Below, in pieces: positions 1 to 9,856 of a DNA stretch of 64,000 bases. The notes below the pieces were generated by a model, which saw only the letters and a list, made by a program, of their open reading frames with translations, was not told the DNA's origin and made no database searches. The translations under genes were made by a program, and so were the position numbers. Origin of the DNA: DASQBT01 sp049578545 (GTDB taxonomy: Bacteria; Pseudomonadota; Gammaproteobacteria; Burkholderiales; Thiobacillaceae); NCBI GenBank assembly GCA_049578545.1, contig JBAUMF010000027.1, forward strand, positions 1 through 64,000, given 5' to 3'. Position 1 is the stretch's first letter. The number at the start of each line of letters is the position of its first letter.

Positions 1-376
1 CAGCACGGCGACCTTCGTCATCCTGGCCCGACGTATCGCTCGCACAGCATGGTCGATGTATACCTACAAGACCGCATTCGATCCGACGCGTCTCACAAAG
101 GCCTTGACGTGAACCATAGAATCTTCCTGCGTTGCTAAAGCCGAAACCCATGAGCCCTTCACTTTCCCGGTAGCGTATCGTCTGGCGAAGAAGCACCCCC
201 AGGCTACCGGGGGCCATACACATAGCAGCGATATACCCACGAACAGATCAAGGCACTTCGGCAGCACCCCACGGCTACCGCTGCGCCGATTTTGTTGATC
301 GCATCTGAGGTAGATGGCCAATCAGATAAAGAGCTAAGATGAAAGCTGACTATTCACCAGCAGAGGATGAATTTCG
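1..376. other. No supportable gene
   Basis: I see no open frame here with a convincing start, ribosome binding site or recognisable domain. An 85-codon minus-strand frame at 64-321 has no family features and is probably spurious. Confidence 0.4.
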
Positions 377-604
377 ATGAAGAACGAGCCTAAGGCAGAG
401 TATCTCGAAAAAGCTAAGCTGCTGAGCAAGCAAGATAGGGAACGGCTGTTGTCGCGGACACGAACAAAGCTGGCCCGCAGGCTGGAAGACAAGCAACTCA
501 GTGCGCTGGAAGTTTTGGCGTTGCAGCTTGAGAACGAGGATGACGATCTACAGGAATGGCGAAAGAGGATGGCTGAAATGAGAAAACGTACGAAAGGCAA
601 ATAG
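377..604 (+). CDS. Small charged helical protein, hypothetical
   Basis: This encodes 75 residues rich in Lys, Arg, Glu and Leu with no membrane segment or signal peptide. The pattern suggests one or two amphipathic helices with coiled-coil character, followed by a basic C-terminal tail. A GAGG lies about 11 bases before the ATG, which is a usable though long spacing. I do not recognise the family. A tiny possible frame follows 15 bases downstream. Because it is short and has no domain, it could still be chance, but its composition is protein-like rather than the odd mixture seen in shadow frames. Confidence 0.5.
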   Translation: MKNEPKAEYLEKAKLLSKQDRERLLSRTRTKLARRLEDKQLSALEVLALQLENEDDDLQEWRKRMAEMRKRTKGK

Positions 605-619
605 CCTCACCCGCTTGAA

Positions 620-715
620 ATGAACAAGCGCTCGAACCCCGGCTACCTTGAGGACACCCGCCAGGCGCACCTTGCCCGAATCAAAGCCTTGCGCATCGAG
701 CCCAAGGAAACATGA
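620..715 (+). CDS. Possible 31-residue peptide
   Basis: This short frame starts MNKRSNPGYLEDTRQ and runs in the same direction just after the 75-residue gene. It is basic and helical-looking, but the ribosome binding site is weak and no family can be named. I list it only because it sits directly behind a plausible small gene and ends at an ATGA where another 12-codon frame begins. Confidence 0.2.
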   Translation: MNKRSNPGYLEDTRQAHLARIKALRIEPKET

Positions 716-1221
716 ACGCCGAACAGCGCCCACTGAACCGCTGTCACTGACTACATCTTCCTGGTATCACATGCGTGTCGTGATCATGGCGGTAAGATTG
801 ACTCGAAGGTCTCCCCCTGCGGCGCTCCACTGGTTCGCCGTTCATTTTTAGCACGGGTATGGCGCGATTGATCGAAACTGGAACCCCGGTCTCTTTCAAT
901 CGTCGTTGCCAGACTGAGCCCGTTGCCCCGATATCGAAAACATATTCTCCACCCCTGCAGGGCTGCAACCGAAAGCTCAGGGTCTGGGATCCGCGGGTCA
1001 CACCCCTATTCATAGAATCTTAGCGATCAATTCAGATACCTTCGAGACTGATTGGAACCCTGAGTCGATCCGGACGGGCACAACTTGAAACCGCAGGCCT
1101 TCTCGAGCGCCACCGTCGATGTCCACGCCACATGTCACACGGATGTCAACTACCGCGACTACGCTGATAGTCCCTGCGCCAGTTGCCGTGAGACTGTCGC
1201 GAAACTCAAGGAGACTGTCTG
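716..1221. other. Intergenic, no clear gene
   Basis: Minus-strand frames at 744-1013 and 1010-1231 have no ribosome binding site or credible domain. The stretch probably holds the promoter of the secreted protein gene at 1222, but I cannot point to convincing -35 and -10 boxes. Confidence 0.3.
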
Positions 1222-2907
1222 ATGACCACACCGAATTCGTGCACCTTCCTTTCCCCGCGTTCCTTCAAACCGCGCTTGGCGCTCATCGCATTGTTGTCCC
1301 TTTCGATGGGCGGCCCGGCCTGCGCGGCAGTCAACGGCAGCGATTACTTTCTGCCGGGCAATCTGGTCGTGAGCCGGGTCGTCTACGACAACTATGCGGG
1401 CAATGTTGAAGTCGGCCAGCAGCTTCCCCCCAACTGCGTCATTCCCAACTGCGTCACGGCCACCAACGACGGCTCCTATCCGTCCATTTGGAACAACAGC
1501 CTGGTCGACGGCAGTTTTGGCATCACCGCCAAGATCATCCTGGATCAGCTGACACCGGACGGATCACTCGTCAACTCGCTCGAAGTCCCCAACAGCTCGC
1601 AGCGGGGGGTTCCACCCACCAAGGACCAGATGGTGAGCAGCTTCCCTTCCAAATCGGAACTTGCGCTCAATCTGTCGACTGATGGGCGCTACCTGACCTT
1701 CATGGGCTACCTGGCTCCCGTCGACGCCCTCGACGCCTCCAATTCCAACACACCCGGAGTTGTCGACCCGACGAATCCGGTTCCGCTGGAGAATTACCGC
1801 GTCGTCGCGCAGGTCGATCAACACGGCAAGTTTCACTTCACCAAGACCAACGCCTACAGCGGCAATAACGGGCGCGCAGCGATCCTGAATAACACGAGCC
1901 CCGCCAATGTCCTGTACACGGCCGGCAACGCAGGCAATGGCGGCAATCCCCAGCCCGACGGGATCATCATCGGCGCCGGGGCGCAGATTCTGACCCCGGA
2001 AGTCAAGGCACTCGTCGCGCAGGAGCCTGACGTTCCCACCCCGGTTGGCAGCTTCAACATCACACAATTGGGCGACGCAGCTGACAAGATCGGCAAGGAC
2101 ACCAATTTCCGCGGCCTGACCATTTTCGACAATGTGCTGTATTACACGAAAGGCAGCGGTGGCAATGGGGTTAACACCGTCTACTTCGTTGATACGTCAG
2201 GCTTCGACGCCTACGGGAATCCCTTCGCATGCCCGAATGGGACTGGGCTCCCATCCAGCAGCGCAAGCCTGCCCACATCGCCTCTCCCCTACAACCCAGC
2301 GAACTTGCAGACGAAGGGCCTCACCCCTAACAACATGTGCATCCTGAAGGGCTTCCCCACCGCACTGAAGTCGAAAACCTCCTTCCCGTTCGGCCTTTGG
2401 TTCGCGGACGCCTACACCGTGTACGTGGCTGACGAGGGCAATGGCGACACAACGTATTCTTCTACTACTAACACATACACCAAGGCTTCTGCACAGAAGA
2501 CGGCCGGATTGCAGAAGTGGGTATCTGACGGGAACACATGGCACCTTGCCTATACGCTGCAGAGCGGGTTGGCTTTGGGCATCCCCTACAGCGTCGCGGG
2601 CTATCCAACGGGAAACAACTCGGCGACGGGCCTGCCCTGGGCGCCGGCCACCGACGGCTTGCGCAACGTTGCGGGCCGGGTGAACGGTGACGGCACTGTC
2701 ACGATCTGGGCGATTACGTCGACGGTGAGCGGCAATGGCGACCAGGGCGCGGACCCGAACAAGCTTGTCATGATTACCGATAACCTGAGCGCGACGACGG
2801 GTCCGGCCCCGGTGGGTGAAAGCTTTGCGGCGGTCCGCACGGCTGGTTTTGGGGAGGTACTGAGAGGTGTGTCTTTAGCACCGGGAACAGGCGTCACACA
2901 GCCATAG
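1222..2907 (+). CDS. Secreted protein of unknown function, 561 aa
   Basis: The N-terminus is a Sec signal peptide: basic residues around Lys17, a hydrophobic run (LALIALLSLSM) and a likely cleavage after ACA near residue 35. The mature protein is rich in Asn, Gly, Ser and Thr, with short hydrophobic strands separated by loops (for example GLTIFDNVLYYTKG and SFPFGLWFADAYTVYVADEG), which suggests a beta-propeller-like or other all-beta extracellular fold. Cysteines are few and could form disulfides. AAGGAG lies 8 bases before the ATG, so the start is good. It stands alone, with long non-coding stretches on both sides. It could be a substrate of the type II-like secretion system at 13-22 kb, but nothing in the sequence proves this. 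Function unknown. Confidence 0.85.
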   Translation: MTTPNSCTFLSPRSFKPRLALIALLSLSMGGPACAAVNGSDYFLPGNLVVSRVVYDNYAGNVEVGQQLPPNCVIPNCVTATNDGSYPSIWNNSLVDGSFGITAKIILDQLTPDGSLVNSLEVPNSSQRGVPPTKDQMVSSFPSKSELALNLSTDGRYLTFMGYLAPVDALDASNSNTPGVVDPTNPVPLENYRVVAQVDQHGKFHFTKTNAYSGNNGRAAILNNTSPANVLYTAGNAGNGGNPQPDGIIIGAGAQILTPEVKALVAQEPDVPTPVGSFNITQLGDAADKIGKDTNFRGLTIFDNVLYYTKGSGGNGVNTVYFVDTSGFDAYGNPFACPNGTGLPSSSASLPTSPLPYNPANLQTKGLTPNNMCILKGFPTALKSKTSFPFGLWFADAYTVYVADEGNGDTTYSSTTNTYTKASAQKTAGLQKWVSDGNTWHLAYTLQSGLALGIPYSVAGYPTGNNSATGLPWAPATDGLRNVAGRVNGDGTVTIWAITSTVSGNGDQGADPNKLVMITDNLSATTGPAPVGESFAAVRTAGFGEVLRGVSLAPGTGVTQP

Positions 2908-3652
2908 CCTGTTCAGAAAACAACAGCGCGACATCCATATGCATCACCCCCCCAAGTCAAGGCGGGGGCGTTGACCGGCAATAGTCGCGTCATGCTGAGC
3001 GCGGCTCGCTCCAAGGCAACCCAGATGGCCCGGAGCGGGCTGGCACAGCACTAGCTTGCATTTCAAGCGCCCTTCAACAATCCTTGGCAATTGTTTGCCA
3101 CCTTTAGTAATCTTCAACAAATCAACCTGTCGCAACTTTCGCTAAACAGCTTTGGAATTTTCAACGACCCTAACGGTCCTTTCACAGGCTGCCAGCGCCA
3201 CCTATTGCGAACTAACGAATGTCTGCACATCCTTTTTTGCGACCGATCTATTTCCATTCTTCGAATCTGCTCAGGTACCAGACCCACAGTCTGGCTGTCT
3301 TCTACAGCAACCTCCGATTTATGGCATCCGGGACCGTCCTTGTGGAAGTCGCCCGATATTTGGCCATTTCGTCTGGCATCTCTATGTCATGGCGGGTATG
3401 ACTTGCCATTACGTTGCCGTGCTGTGGTATTTGGCCTAGCGCCAAGAACGCTGGTGAAAACCGGCCGGCTTGACCTACGTGGCGGCGGCAAACTCACCGG
3501 ACGCGACCGGCCGATCGGCCCTATCACCGGGGTCGTCGGTTGTTTGGCTCAAAGCAGACGGCCCCGTTGAGTATCACAATCCGTGCATTGTGCCGTGGCC
3601 AAGCCGAGGCGCTTTGCCAGTTGATGCTTTCGCGGAATGGAGATCAGACGTT
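2908..3652. other. No supportable gene
   Basis: Several plus-strand frames (for example 3091-3570) overlap here, but none has a ribosome binding site or a recognisable fold, and their composition is irregular. It may contain decayed coding sequence between two unrelated units. Confidence 0.35.
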
Positions 3653-4513
3653 CTAGTCGTCATGATTGCCTGGCTTGGCGGTCGCTGGAGAAACGCCCGG
3701 CCACGCCTCAATGCATTGTGCTGTCAAGGTCGTTATCGGATCCGCAGCTGGCGCGTCAGCGAGCCGTCGCCTCGCTACCGGCGTCACGGACTCCGCCGTG
3801 CGGGCATGATGAGTTCGCAATGCAAGCAGATGATACGTTTGCAAAACAAGGAAGACAGGATAAGCCACTTGCAGCAAATCAGCGATCATGCGGCACTCGG
3901 CACGAATGCCCCTCCAGTATCCGAGCTTTTCGGTTTTCCTCGCTTGCGTGACCTGTGGCCAGTGTGCAACCGAAATCGAGAGCCGGCGCGCAATGATCTT
4001 GCGATTCATGAATACTTCTATGCCAAACCGCGGCAGCCCACAAATCTCCTCCAGCGCCTCGCTCAGGAGTTCCTTCCTGATGACCCGTTCACCGGAAACG
4101 AAATCCAGACCAATGATTCGGAATAGCAAAAGGCTGTTCTTCCGCAGGCTGAGGCTGACGTCTGTCTCGCCCGCCAAGACGGGGGTTGCGAGAGCCGTAA
4201 TATGTTCAAACGCAAGGCCGCTGAGGTCCGCATCGAGCAGCATGAGGAGGTCGCATCTTGCCGCCGCGACGCCTGTTGCCATGGCAAAGCTTTTGCCTCG
4301 ATTTTCCTGGCAGGAGATGAGCTTCACCGAAGGGAAACGCTTGACGATGTCGGCGGTCCCGTCGGTCGAGCCGTCGTCCACTACGATGACCTCGTGCAAC
4401 AGTGGGTGCGCTGAGGCGACTGCAAGCACGGCGGCGATTCTCGGCGCCTCGTTGAATGCACAGATGATGCAGGAAATTCTGGCATTGCCATGTGGCGCAG
4501 AACAGCTGTTCAT
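3653..4513 (-). CDS. Family 2 glycosyltransferase
   Basis: This 286-residue protein has the GT-A fold hallmarks of glycosyltransferase family 2. The N-terminal strand ISCIICAFNEAPRI starts the nucleotide-sugar site, VVDDGSTDGT (about residues 45-54) is the first Asp motif, and LLMLLDADLSG (about 90-100) carries the DxD-like metal site. The order resembles dolichol-phosphate mannosyltransferase-like enzymes. The C-terminal part has a hydrophobic helix around VAYPVFLVLQTYHLLAL. The gene begins 24 bases after the end of the flippase-like membrane protein gene and is probably co-transcribed with it, so the two likely act together on a lipid-linked sugar or glycolipid. The acceptor and donor cannot be told from the sequence. 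Confidence 0.85.
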   Translation of the reverse strand: MNSCSAPHGNARISCIICAFNEAPRIAAVLAVASAHPLLHEVIVVDDGSTDGTADIVKRFPSVKLISCQENRGKSFAMATGVAAARCDLLMLLDADLSGLAFEHITALATPVLAGETDVSLSLRKNSLLLFRIIGLDFVSGERVIRKELLSEALEEICGLPRFGIEVFMNRKIIARRLSISVAHWPQVTQARKTEKLGYWRGIRAECRMIADLLQVAYPVFLVLQTYHLLALRTHHARTAESVTPVARRRLADAPAADPITTLTAQCIEAWPGVSPATAKPGNHDD

Positions 4514-4537
4514 AAAGTATCCAAGGTTTGAAGTGGA

Positions 4538-5584
4538 TCAGCTACAAGTTTCAGATGTGGCAATCGAATTTGCTCTCCAGTTGAAGGTCAGTACTGGAAG
4601 GCTCAGGGCACCAATGATCAGCGGGAAGTAAAGCGTGGAGAAGCGCCACAATAGAAGTACGGTGGCCATCGTCGGACTCGTTACCCAAGACCCTAGCGCA
4701 GCAGCAAGGCCCAGATCGGCACTTCCACCGCCGGCGGGAATCCCGGTCCACTGTGCGAGATGAAGAACCACGGCCTGCACCACCAGCACGAATCCGAACG
4801 GCATTTGATAACCGAGTTCCAGCAGTACCAGCCAGAGTACGCCATACCGGGCCATCCACTGGAGAATCGTCACCAGCAGCAAGGCAGTATTCTGTTTGGC
4901 AGTTCCATTGATCAGTATGGTCATTTGCTGCCGCAGCTCCGCAATGAATTCACCAATTTGTTTTTCTCTTGCTTGCAACCACGGTATCGCGTGAACCGAA
5001 TTGTGCAGTGCCGTCACCATGAAATGACGGCCAAACCATAGGCCAAAAGCGGCCAACAGGGCCATGGTGAGAAATGCCACGTAGACAGACCCGGGCACAA
5101 CTGGCACAACCTGTGCCAATGGAAGCAAGGCGGAGATGGCGCCAACTGGAAGCGCGACTGCGAAGAAGACAAAATCGAGCGCCTGCTCGGCTCCCACAAC
5201 GGTGGTCGAAACGGCCCATGATGCGCCGGCAGATCTCAGCAGCGCCACGTTAACCACATAACCGGCAGCCCCGGCTGGCGAGGCCAGGAAAGCGAAATCC
5301 GTGACAAAGGCTATCGCCAACGTGCGCAGGAAAGGGAGACGATGCCCGAGGCTGACCAACAGCACCTGGAGTTTGCCGGCCTTCGCGACGCCGCTGATTA
5401 TGGACAGTCCCGCCAGGATCACGAATACGCGTGGACCAACATGACGCAGACTGTCGAGAACGGCCCCGCCGCCTAGCGCAAACGGAGCGCCAACGGCCAA
5501 TCCTACGCCGATGATGGCCATTACCGAGGCTAAGCGGCGCAACGGTGCTGCCCTGCCGTCTGACTCTTGCTTGGCAGATAGCAC
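4538..5584 (-). CDS. LPG synthase TM/flippase-like (UPF0104) membrane protein
   Basis: The 348-residue product has about eight hydrophobic segments and resembles the lysylphosphatidylglycerol synthase transmembrane region/UPF0104 family, which includes flippase-like proteins often found beside glycosyltransferases. Typical traits are SPAGAAGYVVNVALLRSAG in the third to fourth segment and the Gly-rich GIPAGGGSADLGLAAALG near the C-terminus. There is no aminoacyl-transfer domain, so it is not a full MprF. The start is a GTG at 5584; no in-frame ATG with a good ribosome binding site lies further upstream. It is the first gene of a two-gene minus-strand unit with the glycosyltransferase. Likely role: inner-membrane partner for a lipid-linked glycan. 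Confidence 0.75.
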   Translation of the reverse strand: MLSAKQESDGRAAPLRRLASVMAIIGVGLAVGAPFALGGGAVLDSLRHVGPRVFVILAGLSIISGVAKAGKLQVLLVSLGHRLPFLRTLAIAFVTDFAFLASPAGAAGYVVNVALLRSAGASWAVSTTVVGAEQALDFVFFAVALPVGAISALLPLAQVVPVVPGSVYVAFLTMALLAAFGLWFGRHFMVTALHNSVHAIPWLQAREKQIGEFIAELRQQMTILINGTAKQNTALLLVTILQWMARYGVLWLVLLELGYQMPFGFVLVVQAVVLHLAQWTGIPAGGGSADLGLAAALGSWVTSPTMATVLLLWRFSTLYFPLIIGALSLPVLTFNWRANSIATSETCS

Positions 5585-6360
5585 TCAATGCCATCGCCGA
5601 ATAACGCAAGGAAGAGCGTTCTATCTACAAAGCACATCCGGTACCTTCTAACGTCTTGTCGCCGCAAATCGCAAGCTGCTTTCCCTGCTATTGGGCAACA
5701 AACAGATTACACAAGCGTGACATGCCTCGTTCGACGCAGACGGGCGCGAATTGGTGTGTATTTATTTAGTGAACGGTTGAATCCAGATCTTCTAGGACAC
5801 ATCGTCTTGACTCGGGCATTTTCAAGAACGCGCCTGGTGTCGGGTTCCATCGTCCCTGAGCGATCAGATTTGCATAATCCCGCGCCAGCCCAATGCCCAT
5901 CCGGCCGCTATTTGGCCCTGCCATACCGTCAGCCGCATCACGGGTTATGCCTAAGATGCATTTGGCGTGTCCGGGATTTCCCGAAGGTGCCAATCGTAGC
6001 GCCGACGTTGCCATGAACTGGTAATATTAATTTGGCAGATTGCCAAATCCTTCGCAGGAGGACGACCATGCGCACGTCCATACCACCCGGAGCCAACATG
6101 TGTTTCAGTCACGCGGGCTAATCACCTTGACCGCCGCTAACTCGTGTGTTTCGGCTGGCGAGTTTGTCGCCGCGAATAGAGCCCCGGGTCAAGTGCAAAG
6201 CGCCAATCGAAGCAGCGATATACGGGTTCAGTCCGACAGTGGGGAGAGGCACAAGGCCTCCCCCCACCCAGCCTAGCCACGGACAAGCGCTAACTGAAAG
6301 CGGGAACAACCTGCAGCCCCCAGCGCCCGTCCCCGAGCGACGGAGGGGTGTCAGTTAATC
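5585..6360. other. Long stretch without a supportable gene
   Basis: Frames exist at 5588-6016 (plus) and 5766-6014 (minus), but neither has a ribosome binding site or known domain. It presumably contains the promoter of the flippase-like gene near 5600 and the 3' end of the phosphatase transcript near 6300. Confidence 0.35.
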
Positions 6361-8070
6361 TTAATCGCCGTCGTAACCGGCGAAAATGCTTGGCAGAACC
6401 TGAGTGCCCTCCATGCGCACGGCGTCGAGGCTCTGAGGGTCCAATCCCAGCGCCTGCAGGATGGTCGGCGCCACCTGCGTTGTTTCGACCAGGCTGGTCA
6501 CGACGCTGGCGTCAAACCTTGGGTTGGACAGCAGCAGCATGACGTTGGTATCGTCCTGGGCGAAGCCCCCGTGCTCTGCCTGTTTCTTAGAACTTCCGGT
6601 GTAGACCACGCCCGTTTGCGGCTGCACGATAATGTCAGGAACGCGCGGGTCGCCGTCAGGCAGCAGACCGGGTTTGCCAAACTGGGTCTCCACCGAGGTG
6701 CCGTAGAAGATCTGACCAATTGCCGCGCCGGTGCCCGGCTCCGCATTGGCTTCCAGGAGATCGACCGCAGCCTGGGTATCGTTGGCATCGCTTAGCCACA
6801 GTTGTGAGATGTCGTCCTCGGTGGGGCCAATGCCAGTCGGATTCTCGGTGGATTCGGAGAAGGGCAGGTATCCGGCCTTGGAGAGCAGAGTCGCCGGCGA
6901 GGTGCCATTCTTCAGGTTCGCAACGAAGCGATTGGGATCGACAGGGGACTGGCCGTGTTTGGCGGTTACGATCACCAGGGTTGAGTTCAGCAGATGGCTC
7001 TTCTTCAACTCGCTGACCATCTGGCCGATGGCCGCATCGACAAACACCATCTCATTCTGCAGCAGGGGGCTGGTGGTGCCGGTCGCGTCCAGATAGCCGC
7101 CTTTACCGACATTCTTCTCGATCAGCTTCTGACCGACGCTCACGGCCTGGAAGTTCATGCCGAACAAGGCGGGAACGCGCGCCTTCTTCGAGCCGTCATG
7201 GGTCTTGCCATCGATCTGGTTGAGGATGGCGTTGACCTTGAGGGTGTCGTAGCACTGGATATTGTCAAAGCTGTCGGTCCACGAGCCGGTCTGGCTCGGG
7301 TCCCGGATAGTGGCGCAGGAAGCGCCAGTTGGGGTCGTCACGCCGGGCAGGGCGATGACCGTGGAGTTGATTTCAGGCGAGTAATAGTCGTCGAGGTTGC
7401 TGGCATTCTTGCCAGGGCCGGAAACCGAAGCATAGGCGGGATGCTTGTCGGACCAGGCAGTGTAGCCATGTGCGGCATGGATCACGCCGTAAACCGTGTT
7501 GGTGCGCACGAAGTTCCAGGGGTAGACGGGCTTGCAGTTGTTGTAGGGGTCACGCGGCAAACGGGTCGGATCGATGGACTGGATGCCACCGTCGGTCACG
7601 CTGTAGTTCTTATAGCCACCATTGAGCTGAGTCTGGTCAAGGTCGATGCCTTCCTCGTACTCGGTGGTGGTGCCATTCGGAACGCCGGCGTTGCAGGTCC
7701 CGCCAGCGACGCCGTTCCCGGTGGTGTTCTGGGGAGGCGCCAGGACTCGGTCATAGGCGACGTCATAGTATGCGCCGACGGTGCGCGGGGATCCGCCAGA
7801 CACCAGGGCCATCAGACCGGGGAAGGAATCTGATGGCTTTGACGCGTAGGCACGAGTGTAATTCACTCCGTTCTGCCCGAGCAGGGCGAGATTTGGGCAA
7901 GTGTTATTGGCCACGCAGTTTGCGTAATCCAGCGCATGCATTCCATCGATGCTGATCAGCAGCACATGGCTAATGTTGTTGGGTTTGCCGGAATGGTTTG
8001 CGTACGCCTGCGAGCAGGCGAGTCCGGCAAGGCAAAGGGCTACTGCGGTAGCAAGTCGTTTCTTTTGCAT
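6361..8070 (-). CDS. Secreted alkaline phosphatase/phosphodiesterase superfamily enzyme
   Basis: This 569-residue protein has a clear signal peptide (KKRLATAVALCLAGLACSQAYA, cleaved near residue 24). It belongs to the alkaline phosphatase superfamily, closest to the type I phosphodiesterase/nucleotide pyrophosphatase group. Visible motifs are LLISIDGMHALD (first metal Asp), SDSFPGLMAL (nucleophile position, here Ser rather than the more usual Thr), VTAKHGQSPVD (His metal ligand) and EHGGFAQDD (second His). It should hydrolyse phosphate monoesters or diesters outside the cytoplasm; the substrate is not predictable. GAGG lies 9 bases before the ATG. A second, unrelated secreted phosphoesterase lies 1.8 kb away, suggesting a phosphate-scavenging neighbourhood. 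It is also a candidate substrate for the type II-like system. Confidence 0.85.
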   Translation of the reverse strand: MQKKRLATAVALCLAGLACSQAYANHSGKPNNISHVLLISIDGMHALDYANCVANNTCPNLALLGQNGVNYTRAYASKPSDSFPGLMALVSGGSPRTVGAYYDVAYDRVLAPPQNTTGNGVAGGTCNAGVPNGTTTEYEEGIDLDQTQLNGGYKNYSVTDGGIQSIDPTRLPRDPYNNCKPVYPWNFVRTNTVYGVIHAAHGYTAWSDKHPAYASVSGPGKNASNLDDYYSPEINSTVIALPGVTTPTGASCATIRDPSQTGSWTDSFDNIQCYDTLKVNAILNQIDGKTHDGSKKARVPALFGMNFQAVSVGQKLIEKNVGKGGYLDATGTTSPLLQNEMVFVDAAIGQMVSELKKSHLLNSTLVIVTAKHGQSPVDPNRFVANLKNGTSPATLLSKAGYLPFSESTENPTGIGPTEDDISQLWLSDANDTQAAVDLLEANAEPGTGAAIGQIFYGTSVETQFGKPGLLPDGDPRVPDIIVQPQTGVVYTGSSKKQAEHGGFAQDDTNVMLLLSNPRFDASVVTSLVETTQVAPTILQALGLDPQSLDAVRMEGTQVLPSIFAGYDGD

Positions 8071-8769
8071 GGTCGAGATCCTCAGATTAGGTTCAAAGTT
8101 GGCTATTCACTGCTGACTCGCAACCAAGCCTGGCTTCGTTCCCTGCCCCCCCTGCAATCGGAAGTCACATCGTGCGAGATGGCATTGGGTTCCGCTGCTA
8201 CGAGCGCGGGTCAGCAGCTGCCACAGTATTCGCGCATCGTTGCAGCTTGATGGCTGAGTTGTTACGAAGCATCGTGCTCTTGCTATGGCCCTGCGATGGA
8301 CGTCTGCCTCTCTCCGACCCCTTCGGGTCGATGCGGTGGATAGTGCTGAAGGCCTGACGCGGCTTGCCAAGCGCCCTTTGCAACGGGCAGCCACTGGCCA
8401 GGAGCGGAGCATCGCTGTTACTGGGGGGACACGGTCCCTGCATTGCCATCGGCAGGCGCTGGTGATCTACTGAAGAAAGCGCAGGATCGCTTGTGTACGT
8501 TTGCTCTGTCGCATAACCTGAGCTGGTCGATATCGCCCATGCAAGATTCTTCCGCTCCGGCAGTTGAGAACTTGTGCATGGTGGCATGTCGCAGGGTTGT
8601 CACCGTCTCCAATTGCCTGATCATCTGCACACCGGAGGCGTAACAGAGAAACGTCGGCACGCTGGTCGATTTTGCTGAAGTGCTTGCGACGATGTGGAAT
8701 TCCGTGCCGTCCATCATCGGAGCCCACGCCCGGCAAGTAGCCAGGGCGGTTGCCCAATGCCTCGTGCAG
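8071..8769. other. Intergenic with possible decayed sequence
   Basis: About 0.7 kb with several overlapping minus-strand frames, none with a usable start and a known domain. It holds one perfect short hairpin at 8315-8330 (CGACCC, loop CTTC, GGGTCG) without a T-run. The promoter of the 8070 phosphatase must lie near 8090-8150. Confidence 0.35.
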
Positions 8770-9747
8770 TCACTCAATGAAGGGGCTCAAAAATAGACCC
8801 CCGTTGATCAGGTTTGCGTTGAAACCACGCTCGAGCTTGAATGTGGACTGGCTGCCCACATTGCGTTCGAAGATGTCGCCGTAATTGCCCACGGCCGTCA
8901 CAACCCGTTGCTGCCAGTCCTTGTCGAGGCCCAATTCCGGTGCTGGGATGGGCATGGCGCGGATACCGCCGGCATACCACTTCGTATCCGGGCGCTCGGC
9001 GCTGATCAGGGTGTGCACGGTCCAGGCCACCAGGGCGGCCCATTGGCCGTCCTCGGTGCCGGTGGCGGCGAGGATCGGGAACACCGTCAGAGGCTCCGGC
9101 AGGATGCGGCTGGCCAAACGCCGACCTGGCCCTTCCAGCCGGGTCACCGCCAGGGTGGTGATCTCCCCCGCCACGGCGTGGCAGTGCTGGGCATTGTAGC
9201 TGTCGTTCATCTCGCCGTCTTCGGAGAAGGCCCGGTGGTCCCAGGTCTTGTGGATGCCGTCGAAGTAGGCCTCCAGGCTGCGCTCGGCGGAGCTGGCGAT
9301 CATGTAGCAGATGCTGTCGTTGGCCAGGTCGTCCACATGCTTGGCGGCGGCGGCGTCGGGCACCAGCGCGCCGTCGGATTCCACGAACACTGTTGGGCCG
9401 GGCAGAACCTTTCCGGCCAGGTCGTTATTGACGATTTCCGTGGCGGTGAGGAAGAACAGGTCGTCGGTTCCCTTGGCTGCGGCATCGTACTGCTTGGGCG
9501 TGTCGTACTGGCTGAAGGTGATCCGGTCCGGGGAGCCCACCAAGGCCGTGGCCACGGCCCGGCAGACGTCCACCTCAAGGCCGAGCCAGCGTCCCTTGCC
9601 GACGGTAAACGCCAGGCCGGGGCGCACGGCGGCACCACAGCGGACATAGCCCCGTGCCTTGATCCGGTCGGTGACGGAACCGGCCTGGGCGGGGGTGGCC
9701 AGGCCGAGTGTAGTACTCAGGGTAAGAACAATGGTCAGGAAACGCAT
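8770..9747 (-). CDS. Periplasmic amino-acid-binding protein, AapJ-like
   Basis: The product is about 325 residues with a signal peptide (MRFLTIVLTLSTTLGLATPAQA). It matches ABC-transporter solute-binding proteins of the general L-amino acid (AapJ) type: VRCGAAVRPGLAF at the mature N-terminus, WLGLEVDVCRAVATALVG, and the C-terminal VGNYGDIFERNVG and KLERGFNANLINGG signatures. The central ligand region is less conserved: where family members usually have a Trp/Arg-rich stretch it has DDLFFLTATE. The start at 9747 is chosen because GGAGAAG lies 2 bases upstream and the signal peptide begins there; the frame is open further upstream, without a signal. No permease or ATPase genes are adjacent, so it is an orphan binding protein, perhaps a sensor or helper. 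Confidence 0.8.
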   Translation of the reverse strand: MRFLTIVLTLSTTLGLATPAQAGSVTDRIKARGYVRCGAAVRPGLAFTVGKGRWLGLEVDVCRAVATALVGSPDRITFSQYDTPKQYDAAAKGTDDLFFLTATEIVNNDLAGKVLPGPTVFVESDGALVPDAAAAKHVDDLANDSICYMIASSAERSLEAYFDGIHKTWDHRAFSEDGEMNDSYNAQHCHAVAGEITTLAVTRLEGPGRRLASRILPEPLTVFPILAATGTEDGQWAALVAWTVHTLISAERPDTKWYAGGIRAMPIPAPELGLDKDWQQRVVTAVGNYGDIFERNVGSQSTFKLERGFNANLINGGLFLSPFIE

Positions 9748-9787
9748 AACTTCTCCATGCATGGCGGAAACGCCACCTGATAAAGAA

Positions 9788-9841
9788 CACGGGCCGACAT
9801 GCGGCCCGTGCAGGAAACCGGAGGCGCCAGACGGCGCCTCC
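9788..9841. repeat. Two tandem perfect inverted repeats between genes
   Basis: Two 9-bp perfect stems sit side by side: CACGGGCCG/CGGCCCGTG with a 5-base loop (9788-9810) and GGAGGCGCC/GGCGCCTCC with a 4-base loop (9820-9841). They separate the phospholipase-like gene from the binding-protein gene. No T-run follows on either strand, so a strong Rho-independent terminator is unlikely. An intercistronic mRNA stabiliser or attenuator is possible. Confidence 0.6.
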
Positions 9842-9856
9842 ACCGAACGCCCAGGA

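Noticed and set aside
744..1013. Minus-strand frame with FDIGATGSV, reminiscent of a retropepsin active site
   Set aside because: Only a nine-residue resemblance. There is no ribosome binding site, the rest of the frame has a low-complexity, Arg-rich composition and the second half of a retropepsin fold is absent.
5766..6014. 82-codon minus-strand frame with protein-like C-terminal part
   Set aside because: No start signal, no recognisable family, and it lies in a gene-poor gap where chance frames are common in GC-rich DNA.
8418..8777. Overlapping minus-strand frames upstream of the AapJ-like gene end, possible transposase remnant
   Set aside because: No DDE or other transposase motif and no terminal inverted repeats could be seen.
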